Of a DNA stretch of 64,000 nt, positions 33,124 to 44,095 are shown piece by piece. The stretch is from Zygnema cylindricum. Lineage: Eukaryota > Streptophyta > Zygnematophyceae > Zygnematales > Zygnemataceae. The notes beneath the pieces were generated by a model that had not been told where the DNA came from, did no database searches, and saw nothing but the letters and a program-made list of their open reading frames with translations. Both the position numbers and the translations under genes were made by a program. Every line of letters starts with the position of its first letter. Within the stretch, counting starts at the first letter, position 1. The DNA lies in the NCBI GenBank assembly GCA_037447655.1, contig JBBHKE010002597.1, forward strand, positions 235,551 through 299,550. Direction: 5' to 3'.

Positions 33124-35792
33124 AAAAAATGGGCCGACTTTATTAACAAGCGCGATGGTAAACTATCTGAGTCCATAGGAACCAAAGGAAGTAGCAGTTC
33201 TAAAACTGCAAAAAACCTCATGACAAGAGGATAAACAAAAAGGAAAATCAAGGCAAAACCAGCGAAAATATGAAAAGATGGCAGGGAAATCGAAAACACC
33301 CAAAAAAGCAAAACCCAGCAAGCAAAACATTAAAGGAAAAACCTAACACGTATAAAAAAGGAACCCCGCAACATAACTTAAAATCAACGAAAAGCAACCA
33401 CATAGGTCTTTGAATCCCGGAAGAGCACGAGGAGAAAGTTTCGGAACACGCCGTTGATCCATAACGGCAATAGACGATCGAAGTAATATAGAAGCCAACA
33501 CCCGTTGTAGGGCCACGGAAAAACGTTGACGAAAATAAGAAGTAAGGACTGAAACAGAAGGGCTCCCAGGTCCTCGCCTCTCGAACGAGCGTCGACCACA
33601 AGTACGGAAAAACTCATTCAAAGCCACACCCAAACAACCAAATATCTCGACCGCCATCGGAATGAAGCCATCCATAGCATCGCGACGGGCATATTCACGC
33701 TCCTTCTTTTTAGCCACGTCAAGGGCAACCACTCCCACATGCCGAGCCGCTTAGTTGAAGACTGTAGTTGAGGTAGGTTTCGCCAATACAATGTCACCAA
33801 ATGTACGACGCGCACCATCACGTAATTCAAAATCAATCCGACGCGAAAGAATAATGTGAAAGACCTCCCGACAAACAAAAAATCCCCCCTCAAAAGCCAT
33901 ATTAACGATGGTGTCTCGAATTGTGTCGTGCGTCTAAATTAACTAACCCTTGTGGGAGCAAAGAAGCAAATGGATCCCGTCGGGCTCCATAACGTTGCCA
34001 CAAGAGCAAACAAGTGAGCCAAGCAAAGGTGGGTGAGGGAGGCCAAGCCGGAACCTTATGGTCGTCGTGAACGGAGCCGGGGTGAAACGAATAGTGGATA
34101 AGATAGGGACAGCCAACAGCCAAGCTCCAAAGCCAAGCCCGCGACAAGACAGGAAGCGGGCACGCGAAGAATTGGAAGGAAGCGCCTCGAGAAGTTGGGA
34201 TTTAATAGGGGCGACAACCTGATCAAAAATGGATTCTTGAACATGCGCAACTGATGTCGTAATAAAAGTGGAAAATATCGGCATGTCCTCAATAGCAGTG
34301 TGATTAAGAGAACGTGATGCATCCAAAAGGGACCGCTGGAAGGCGAGGTCACCATTTGAAACACGGGGAACCACAGCTGTAAGAATAGGAGTGTCCCCAG
34401 CCAGAAAATGAGAGACAATAGTGGAAGCAACAAGGCACCAACTTCTCGAATAGGCAGCTAGAGCAACTTGCACCGTCGAGAGTAAACCCAAACCGCCGAC
34501 CGAGACCGGGAGAGAGGCTGGGATGCGTGCCGCGTGCCCAAACTCGCGATCAAAAGCTCCACGGCCCAACAAAGTGTGGAGGACATCCATAAGGCGATCA
34601 TTGAATGCAAAAAGTGAGGACACAAAGGATGGGGTGGGAGGAGAAGTGCGAGTAAGGTAGGAGGGCCGGTAGGGGTAACACCGTGTCAAAAGAGCAAAGG
34701 TCACCTGGGGATCAGAAAGGCGGGGAAGGTCGTCCACGTGGGACAAATCTGTCTGAAGAGCAGAATCGAGGAATTTCGTGACGTAGGGATCGGAACCAAG
34801 AGGGCAACCCAACACACGAATGCCTTCGGAAGGAGGAGGAGTCTGAAAACCAGAAGGAGTGAAAGAAGGAGGAATAGGACGTGGGGACCAAACAACACAC
34901 TTAGATGGGTGGACCGAAAGATTGAGTTCGGCCAAGCGAGCCTTGAAAAAGTCATAGGCCGGTATAACTTGGTCCAAAGGACCAATAATGTGTGTGTCAT
35001 CTGCAACTGAAGTGAAGAGGCAAGAAAGGTAAGCAATTGTTGAAGCTCGGAGGGCGCGGTAATGGGCTAGGGCAAACAAAGGGCCCTCAAGACGATCGCC
35101 CTAACGGGTGCCACTCGTAGAGGAAAGTGGGACCAAACCATCATCAGTGGAGAAAGAGAGGCTACTGCTCAGAGAATAAAAGGCTCGCACAAAAGGAAAT
35201 ATCTGGACAATCGGGGAAGGTGCGGCCATAAGCTCCGAAAAAATGGTATTCCAATCCACTATATTAAAGGCATTAGAAACATCCACCTGTAGGACTAACC
35301 AATCCGGATAGGCATCAAACAAAGCCCGGATCCCATGGACCACGGCCTCACAACCCCCCCGCTTTGCCACTCCGAACTGATGAGGAGAGAAATAATCATG
35401 GAAAGCGGGTTGGAGGTGGATGCAGATTGCACGGGCCACTAATCGGTATAATACCTCGCCCACTGCAATAGGACGGATTCCCCCATTGAGTTTGGTGACA
35501 GTCACGAGGCGGGAGGCTGTGAGGAGATCACAAATACGAGAAGGGACAGTGCCAACCGCAATAAGGGAACATATTCAAAAAAACATATCAAAGCCCCAAG
35601 CACCAGATTCCGGAGGCAAAACGTCGCGAAATAACTCATAAGCAGTGGCCGAAAGACCCCCCGCAGAAGATGTGGAGAAGTCGTAAGGGCTTTGATTAAA
35701 GAGTCTCGATCTAAGAGAAAACACCCTGTCGGCTCGAAGGTGTGAATAGAGGGGGACTGAGGGGAAGGAGCTGGTGGATGATGAGCTCGAAG
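33124..35792 (-). mobile_element. Non-LTR retrotransposon copy 1 (RT plus restriction-like endonuclease)
   Basis: On the minus strand, RT blocks come first. GGIRPIAVGEVLYRLVARAI and FGVAKRGGCEAVVHGIR lie near 35,470-35,350, then VDVSNAFN (first catalytic Asp) near 35,290 and VADDTHIIG (the A-DD box) near 35,010. A TAG replaces Gln in the QG(N/D)PL block at about 35,100. A C-terminal region follows with the CxC-x9-H-x3-C motif (about 34,010), frameshifted after it. A REL-type piece and the SIFGCLGVALNEFFRTCGRR-like tail (near 33,620) come next. The 3' end is AATAAAGTCGGCCC plus a T-rich tail at 33,124-33,150. The 5' part is cut by the assembly gap. It is inactive. Confidence 0.85.
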
Positions 35793-35802
35793 NNNNNNNN
35801 NN
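35793..35802. other. Assembly gap (10 N)
   Basis: Ten N bases. Sequence on the left is the interior of non-LTR copy 1; sequence on the right is unrelated, so the true distance and join are unknown. Confidence 1.
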
Positions 35803-36492
35803 GAAACATTGACGTATTTGTTTGTAGTTCTACCTTAGTACGCTCATCACCTCCGCCAGTATCAGTAACACTAAAACGATGTATACAACCCGTGAACCAG
35901 TACTAAACTCACAGACGAGTTCTTCGTAAAAGTTCGGGTGCACTTGTGCTCGCTTACTACATACGTAAGACAGTTAGTTTACTTGAACTGGACGATTCGT
36001 TTTAACATTCGGTTTTCATAAGTGAGTGTACCACTATTGTAAAGATTGTTTTTATAAAGCAGCGTCTATCTTAGTAGTAAATGGGTTGGTAGGAGTTTAT
36101 CCGAAATCGCGATATACTGGCCTTGTCTTCTAGTGGTCTATTTCCCACGTGTTCTATTCATCAATCCCGTTGGTAATCTACAGGCTTTATAGCGCTAAAG
36201 CCTATTTGAGGATGGTTGGGTAAATGATGATTCTATCTGCGACGAAATATTTTTGTTAGAAATGTTATCACCATGTGAGTGAATACTTTTGGCTTACAAT
36301 TTTGCTTAGCAGGTCAAGTTCATTTGATTGACAGAATGCATACATCATTCGCTCGTGTTCACGTGGGCTTGAAAATGCTTCTTGAGCAGACACTCAAATC
36401 ATGACCAAGTGCCCAACATATGTAGCAAAATCACAATGACTATGACCGCCTCCACTACTCGCATGATTCCATCTTGATGTTTGTTTATGCAG

Positions 36493-36642
36493 TTACAAAG
36501 GCTAAAGGATGCCCTTGCCACTCACAGTACAGACAGATGCAGTCTGGGCCCCCCTCCTGGCGTTGAAGACCTCAATCTCCTCTTAGACTCACCTGCGTCA
36601 TCGAGCTCACCTGATGTGTCTACACCAGCAGGAGCACTATGA
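36493..36642 (+). CDS. Possible last exon of an unidentified gene
   Basis: After TTTATGCAG (a fair acceptor) a 49-codon open frame runs to TGA: LQRLKDALATHS, then a Pro/Ser-rich tail with VEDLNLLLDSPASSSS. The Leu/Lys start could end a coiled coil. Base composition here is less AT-rich than its surroundings. I do not recognise the protein. Upstream exons would lie left of the window's gap or in 35,803-36,480, where I see none. It could also be chance. Confidence 0.3.
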   Translation, partial: LQRLKDALATHSTDRCSLGPPPGVEDLNLLLDSPASSSSPDVSTPAGAL

Positions 36643-37221
36643 CAGCCGCTGGGGAGATGTTATGCAATGAAGCTGAAAGTAGAGGATATTTTAAGGCAGA
36701 TATGCCTTGAGATGCGACCTATATTAAAGTGCTTTGCACGTTCACACATAACGGCTCTCATTATGGTCAATTAATGTCTTCTGCTTCAGTGCAGAACTGG
36801 ATTGTAAGTCCTTCGAAGTTAATAGCTTAATAACGGATTTACAGCGGAGATAACTTGTACCGGATATGTTTGACAAGCTGTATAAAGCGAAGCACATCTC
36901 TGTTTATTATGTGTTAACCTGCCTTATAAAGTGGCTAAATTTTTTCGAGCACTACCATTTTCAAGCTATAGAGTGAGCATTTACTCTTGAAGATTCAAGA
37001 GAAGTAGCTCGAATTGATTTTTTTTTTAAGTTGAGATTTGTCCTAAATCATGCACGAAGCCTCGTGCATAATCTTGTCAGTTCCTTTTCAATTATAAGTC
37101 GATGATTATTGTTTTTAACCTTCTGTGGCAAATGCTACATTGTAATCTTTTTCCTTCTTCCGACTGACCTTGATTGATGAGTGTGTGCTCTTTTGTCCTT
37201 TTCAAACTATGCAAACTTTTC

Positions 37222-37461
37222 TTAGTTCTTCAAAAGAACTGGATGAGATGTTCTTATGTCCTTCTCAATCTATAGAAGATCTAGAGCAAACTGCTCTTAG
37301 TTCTTCAAATGAACTGGATGAGATGTTCTTATGTCCTTTTCAATCTATAGAAGATCTAGAGCAAACTGCTCTTAGTTCTTCAAATGAACTGGATGAGATG
37401 TTCTTATGTCCTTTTCAATCTATAGAAGATCTAGAGCAAACTGCTCTTAGTTCTTCAAAGT
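37222..37461 (+). repeat. 75-bp minisatellite, 3.2 copies
   Basis: Units start at 37,222, 37,297, 37,372 and 37,447 (partial) and differ by only a few bases. Because 75 is a multiple of three, one frame stays open and encodes a 25-residue repeat (core ELDEMFLCP...SIEDLEQTALSS). A worn extra unit may precede it. No start or splice context supports a real protein. Confidence 0.9.
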
Positions 37462-38325
37462 ATTAGATGATATTATTGCCTATTGAAAGTGTTTCAAAAA
37501 CGAATATACTCTTCATCCTGTTTACTAGCTAGCCAAAAGGTATATTGTAAAGTTTGTCGCATTACATTGAATTTGCTTCCATATTTTGTTATCAAGAAGC
37601 CGCTTTAGACTATGATATTGTATTGGTCACGATGTTGGGTACTCGTAGAGGGTAAACAAACATGTAAGCTGTGCTGTAGGCCTGACAAGAGGCAAAAACA
37701 AGCAGACAAAACTTAGAGCACTGTAGTGCCTAGCAAAGTTATCCAATATATACCCCTTACAAGTGATCGGAGCCCACCCACTCAAAACCCTATGGCTTGG
37801 ACTTGGTACTTCTTAAGGTGAATTGAACAGGCATTTGTTCTAGAACTTATCTTGTCTAGAAATTTTTTAACTTGGTTCAAAAGTGGGTTGCATAATGTAT
37901 TGCGGAATTGAAAATAAATCTTGTATCATGTATTGAGAAATCGGGCAAACGGAACGGTCTCTATGGACTGATTGGGTGATTGGTCATGTTCTCCAGTTAT
38001 TCTTTCTGGCGGTCTTAAATTTATGTGCCGGTGTTACCATGTGGTTGGTATAGGTGAGTATGAGCCAAGCATTTGTAGACATTGAAGACTTGATTAAGGA
38101 AGCACCAACTGAGTACACGGGAACAAAAAAGTTAAATGACAAAGACGAAACTGTTAACCGGAACGTGGAGAGAAGCAAAGTAAACTAAGAAAAACCAACC
38201 AAAAACATTGAAAGAAACAACAAGCACAACAACATCAACAGAATAGTGTGCCTAGCTAAATACGATGTGGATTTACATATGAGAAACAACTCCAGACCGA
38301 GCATTTGTTCATACTGCGTACAAGA

Positions 38326-38510
38326 CTTTATTTAAAAGCGCGATGGTAAACCATCTGAGTCCATTGGAACAAAAAGGGGCGGCAACGACAAAACTGAAAA
38401 ACTACATGTGAGGGAAACCGGCAAAAAGGAAAATCGAAACAAAAGAAACGGACACACAAACTCAACATAACTAAAGATCTATGAAAAGCAACCTCCACAG
38501 TCCCCTAAGC
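38326..38510 (-). mobile_element. 5'-truncated 3' end of the non-LTR family (fragment 1)
   Basis: The segment from GACTTTATTTAAAAGCGCGATGG onward resembles the 3' end of copies 1 and 2 (pairs with ACCATCTGAGTCCATTGGAAC). Short copies with only the 3' end are what target-primed reverse transcription leaves behind. Confidence 0.7.
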
Positions 38511-38799
38511 CCCAGGTTGTCTTGATTTTGCCAGCTCTTTGGTTGGTACAGCATACACATTGTAAATCGTCTCATTTTTGTGTCGCTTGTTAACTATACG
38601 TGGTTGACTTGACCACTTCAAATTGCCCGCGCACCTTAATCTGGATTCAAGACCATCCCCCAAGAATACTACTAAGAACACCCACCGGACTAATACTCGA
38701 ATCAGCTTTCTCTTAGTCGTGCTTCGGTATCTGCTAATATGACAACTATCCGTACGAACCTCGTCTAATACGAGTTGGAGTTTAAAAATAACTTAGTAT

Positions 38800-38966
38800 T
38801 TCTTTAATAATAATAAAAAAAAGGGCCGACTTTATTTAAAAGCGCGATGGTAAACCATCCGAGTCCATGAGAACAAAAGGAAGTAGCATGGCAAAAACTG
38901 AAAAACTACATGTCGGGGGAAGAAACAAAGACGATAAGCAAGGCAAAAGCAACCAAAATACGAAAA
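38800..38966 (-). mobile_element. 5'-truncated 3' end of the non-LTR family (fragment 2)
   Basis: The same 3' end again, with the tail seen on the minus strand as GGCCC, eight T residues, then ATT repeats. The stretch between the fragments and up to 39,749 (38,967-39,748) shows no gene. Confidence 0.75.
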
Positions 38967-39748
38967 GTTATTTGGACAGCGTGACATCTGATCCAACTCA
39001 AATTGAATTTTTCATTTTTACATATTCTACACTTTTGAGCAAACGTTGAGGGCTGTAAATGTGGCTTTAGTATTTAGCGACGCTGAACTGTGATTGGGTG
39101 ACGTGCTTCATTTTGGGTCATTATTTATTACCATAAACTCAATTAATATCATTCTTTTTCTGGGCCAATTGAACTGCAACGTTTGTAACCCATGACTATG
39201 TGAATACTGTGAAAAATTAATTGTTAAGTAGACTTTTGAGAATCATAAGCTAGACTCAGGCTGAACTAAATACAACAATAATGAAACACTTGTGATTGTT
39301 GGATAGTTGGATATCGTAGCCTACAGCACGAAAAAGTACACAAAACGCTATGTCGACAACTTGAATGAAATTCCCATTGGAAAATGGTTCCATATGTTAC
39401 AATGTTGGGACACTAAAAGTTGTGTGTACGACTGGAAAAGCTGTGTTTTTATCACACTTCCCTAAAAGTTGATGTATACCATAGCTTAATGTATTGCAAT
39501 ATGTTTTGATGGAAACTTCCCCTTGAACGATAAAATGGCAAACCCATTTGAATTGCATTGTATATAGTCTGTTACGCGGTTGTGAAAGTTGCGATATGTC
39601 TCCACCTGTGGCCACATCCATACAATGTTTATTAATTTGTTTATTTTAAAAAACCGGAAAAAATCCTTGTATTATTTTGTGGACCAATCTTTGGTTGACT
39701 ACTTTGGTTACCACTAACTTTGCAAGTGTACCATTAATGAATTTGATA

Positions 39749-42700
39749 ATAAAAAAAAGGGGCCGACTTTATTAACAAGCACGGTGGTAAACCATCTGAG
39801 TCCATAGGAACCAAAGGAAGTAGCAGTGCTAAAACTGAAAGAACCTCATGACAAGGGGATAAAAAAAAAGGAAAATGAAAGGATGGCAGGGAAATCGAAA
39901 ACACCCAAAAAAGCAAAACCCAGCAAGCAAAACATTAAAGGAAAAATCTAACACGTATAAATAAGGAATCCCACAACATAACTAAAAACTTACGAAAAGC
40001 AACCACGTAGGTCCCCAAATCCCGGAGGAGCACGAGGAGGAAGTTTCGGAACACGCCGTCGATCCATAACGGCAATAGACGATCGAAGTAATATAGAAGC
40101 CAACACCCGTTGTAGGGCCACAGAAAAACATTGACGAAAAAAAGGAGTGAAACAGAAGGGCTCCCAGGTCCCCGCCTCTCGAACAAGCGCCTACCACAAG
40201 TACGGAAAAACTCATCCAAAGCCACACCCAAACAACCAAATATCTCGACCGCCATCGGAATGAAGCCATCCATAGCGTCGCGACGGGCATAATCACGCTC
40301 CTTCCTTTTAGTCGCGTCACGGGCAGCCACTCCCACATGCCGAGCCGCTTGGTTGACGACTGTAGTTGAGGTAGGGTTCGCCAAAACAATGTCACCAAAT
40401 GTACGACGCGCACCATCAAGTAATACAAGGTCAATCCAACGCGAAGGATTAATGTGAGAGACCTCCCGACGAACAGAAAATCCCCCCTCAGAAGCGATAG
40501 TAGAGATGGTGTCTCGAATCGTGTCGTGCGCCTGAATTAACTCGCCCCCGTGGGAGCAACGAAGCAAATGGATCCCGTCGGGCTCGAGAACGTGGCCACA
40601 CGAGCAAACAAGTGAGCCAAGCAAAGGTGGGCGAGGGAGGCCAAGCCGGAACCTTATGGTCGTCGTGAACTGAGCCGGGGAGAAACAAAGAGTGGATAAG
40701 ATAGGGACAGCCAACAGCCAAGCTTCAGAGCGAGGCCCGCCACAAGACAGGAAGCGTGCACGCGAAGAATTGGAAGGAAGCGCCTCGAGAAGCTGGGATT
40801 TAATAGCGGCGACAACCCGATCAGAAATGGATTCTTGAACATGGGCAACTGATGTCGTAGCAAGAGTGGAAAATATCGGCATGTCCTCGATAGCAGCCGG
40901 ATTAAGAGAACGTGATGCATCCAAAAGGGACCGTTGGAAGGCGAGCTCACCATCTGAAACACGGGGAACCGCGGCTGCAAGAATAGGAGTGTCCCCAGCC
41001 AGAAAACGCGAGACAATAGTAGAAGCAACAAGGCACCAACTTCCCAAATAGGCGGTGGAGCAACTCGCGCCGTCAAGAGTAAACCCAAACCGCCGTCCGA
41101 GACAGGAAGAGAGGCTTGGATGCGTGCCGCATGCCCATACTAGCGATCAAAAGCTCCACGGCCCAACAAAGTGTGGAGGACATCCATAAGGCGATCATCG
41201 AATGCAGAAAGTGAAGACACAAAAGATGGGGTGGGAGGAGAAGTGCGAGTAAGGTAGGAGGGCCGGTGGGGGAAACACCGTGTCAGAAGAGCAAAGGCCA
41301 CCTAGGGATCTGAAAGGCGAGGAAGGTCGTCCACGTGGGACAAATCTGTCTGAAGAGCGGAATCCAAGAATTTCGTGACGTAGGGATCGGAACCTACAGG
41401 GCAACCCAAGACACGAATGCCTTCGGAAGGAGGAGGAGGGGTCTAAAAACCGGAAGGGGGAGTGAAAGAAGGAGGAATAGGACGTGGGGACCAAACAACA
41501 CACTTAAATGGCTGGACCGAAAGATTGAGTTTTGCGAAGCGAGCCTTGAAAAATTCATAGGCCGGTAAAACTTGGTCCGAAGGACCAATAATGTGTGTGT
41601 CATCCGCAATTGAAGGGAAGAGGCATGAAGGGTAAGCAACTGCTGAAGCTCGGAGGGAGCGGTAATGGGCTAGGGCAAACAAAGGGCCCCCAAGAGGATT
41701 GCCCTGACGGGTGCCAGAGAGGCTACTGCTCAGAGAATAAAAGGCTCTCACAAAAGGAAATATTTGGACAATCGAGGAAGGTGCGGCCATAAGCTCCGAA
41801 AAAATGGCATTCCAATCCACTGTATTAAAGACATTAGAAAAATCCACATGGAGGACTAACCAATCCGGATAGGCATCTAACAAAGACCGGATCCCATGGA
41901 CCACGGCCTCACAACCCCCCCGGGTTGCCACTCCGAACTAATGAGGAGAGAAATAATCATGGAAAGTGGGTAGGAGCTGGATGATGATTGCACGGACCAC
42001 CAATCGGTAAAATGCCTCGCCCACTGCAATAGGACGGATGCAATAGGACGGATTCCCCTATTGGGTTTGGTGACAGCCACGAGGCGCGAGGCTGTGAAGA
42101 GATCACAAATACGAGAAGGGACAGTGCCAACCGCAATAAGGGAACATACTCGAAAAAACATATCAAAGCCCCGAGCACCAGATTCCGGAGGCAAAACGTC
42201 GCAAAATAACTCAAAAACAGTGCAAGAAGGACCCCCTATTGAAAGATGTGGAGAAGGGCTTTGATTAAAGAGTCTCGATCTAAGAGAAAACACTTAGTCG
42301 GCTCGAAGGTGTGAATTGTGGGGGACTGAGGGGAAGGAGCTGGTGGATGAAGAGCTCGAAGGATCTCAACAGTCGCAGCAGACCGAGGAGCAGGATTAAA
42401 AGGCTGGAGGGCCCGAACTGCTCGAGAGAGCTCACCAACTCGGCCCAAATGTACCGCACGACGATAGGAGGATGGCACATCTGAAGTCCGAGATGTACGG
42501 CGTGGCGTGAAAGAAGCACTCGCAACTCGATCCTCGTGCTCGGCATGAAAGGCTCTCGAATTGCCTCGAAGGAATCGTCGACATCGGGCCATAGTTTCTC
42601 GGGCCCCACTACCACCACCACGTTCAGGTAAAACTAGAACCCAAGGTGAGAACATGAAAAGTAGGTGCCAAGATCCAACATCTGTGGGATCCGAATAAAT

Positions 42701-43800
42701 ACGGGACAAAGGAAGGTGGAGGGCGTCCTGTACGATAATCCGCACAGCCATCGGAATCCGCGTGTATAAACGAGGGACGGGGAGCCCCCAAATCATAAGC
42801 TCCGAGCACGTCTAAATCGCGTACAAATGCCCAATCTTCGCTCGTAGGTCCGGACGGGAGTGTTGTGGAAGAAAGGGTACTAGAGGAAGGGTCACTCAGG
42901 GCCAAAAATTGTTGACAACTCTTTGTATGTCAGGCAATACCAGCACCGGTCGCGAAATGGTTATGACACCCGTTACATTCTACCCGTATTGAGGCTTGTG
43001 TACGAGGTTTAGGTGGAGGAGGTGGACGAGGGAGAAGAGGTGAGGATGCACGCCCAGACATGGTCATTGAATGAGAGGGAGAAGCATGGGACGTGATAGA
43101 GGGAGAGGAAGGGGGAAATGGGAAGGAGAAAAAGAAACCATGGGAAATAGATGGTGGAAATGGTAGTGGGATAGAAACATGGGTAGGATGGGAGAAAGGT
43201 TGCCACGGAGAGAAACGGGGGGGGGTATGGAGGAAGGGACCAAAAAAGGGGGGGGGGGGGTGGGAAAGGGAAGATGGTTGAAATAGCGGCATAGGGAGGG
43301 GAAGTGGTGGAGGAAATCGAAAAAATGGGGGGGGAGGGGGGGTGAGGGGTGGGGAAGGTAAAGAAATTTGTATTAGGGAAGAAAATAGGGAGGGGGTGGA
43401 GGGCTGGTGGGAGAGGTGTGAGGAAGGGTGAGTATCAGTTTTTGGTTGGAGAGGAGAGGAGGAGAGGATCAATGTCGAAAAAAGGGGGGGGGGGGGGGGG
43501 GGGGGGGGGGGGTGGTGGAAAGGAAGGGGATTTGGAAAGCGTCTGCTTTGGGGAAGAGATGATGAAGAATTGCTGCTCGGGGGGAGGGATAAGAAATTTG
43601 TAATGAAAGAAAAAGGGGGGGGGGGGGGGGGGGGAAGGGAATTGTCGGGTTTTTTTTTTTGTGTGTGAGTGAGCGTGTGTGTGTTTGTTATTGGCGTTAG
43701 GGTTTGAGGTGTGAGTAATTTTAGTGGGGGGAAAGGGGTTTCTGTTGTGTAACGGAAGGGGAGAAGGAGGTAGGATTACGGAAGGGGGCCGCACCTATGA
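39749..43800 (-). mobile_element. Non-LTR retrotransposon copy 2, longest copy
   Basis: Minus strand, 5' to 3'. A proline-rich segment (about 43,470-43,000) is followed by a zinc finger CNGCHNHF (about 42,975-42,920; C-x2-C-x12-H-x4-C with a TGA inside). A Ser/Pro linker comes next (42,905-42,240). RT follows (41,931-41,443) with VDFSNVFNTVDW, GTRQGNPLGGPLF and IADDTHIIG. The C-terminal frame (41,047-39,935) has CSCGHVLEPDGIHLLRC (CCHC), then IDLVLLDG and FGDIVLANP (Asp pair of a restriction-like endonuclease) and RKERDYA. This order is that of R2/NeSL-type elements, not of APE-type LINEs. Stops and frameshifts inactivate it. The 5' limit is uncertain because of poly-G tracts. Confidence 0.85.
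43484..43634. repeat. Poly-G tracts
   Basis: A run of 29 G (43,484-43,512) and one of 20 G (43,615-43,634), with more G-rich sequence from 43,205 on. They encode poly-Pro on the minus strand. Such runs can form quadruplexes and are hard to sequence, so their length is unsure. Confidence 0.9.
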
Positions 43801-43846
43801 TTTCGCCCGTGGGCGTGCGGTTGGCACCGGCCGCAGGCCGGATCCG

Positions 43847-44095
43847 GAGGTGAAAGTTTACGGGGAGCAGGTCCTGTCGCGAATTGGAGGAGGAAAAGAC
43901 GGGATCTTACGGGGAGCAGGTCCTGTGGTTTTGCCAATTTGCGTGCTGTTGGCCGCGGCTGCCGACCAGATCCGGAGGTACAAGGTTACTGGGAGGAGTT
44001 GCTGTCGTGTAGTGTAGGAGGAAAAGACGGAATAGGGGAGATCCGGAGGTACAAGGTTACCGGGAGGAGTTGTTGTCGTGTAGTGTATGTTGACT
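43847..44095. repeat. Short direct repeats, ~70 bp
   Basis: The block GATCCGGAGGTACAAGG...GTTGCTGTCGTGTAGTGTA occurs at about 43,973 and 44,039. A diverged form is at about 43,850, and GGGGAGCAGGTCCTGT appears twice (about 43,862 and 43,911). They may belong to the 5' untranslated part of non-LTR copy 2. Confidence 0.7.

Noticed and set aside
43009-43794. Pro-rich or Gly-rich open frames on both strands
   Set aside because: They come from poly-G/poly-C and GGGA runs. Only the minus-strand part reaching the zinc finger may belong to the non-LTR element, and its exact start cannot be set.
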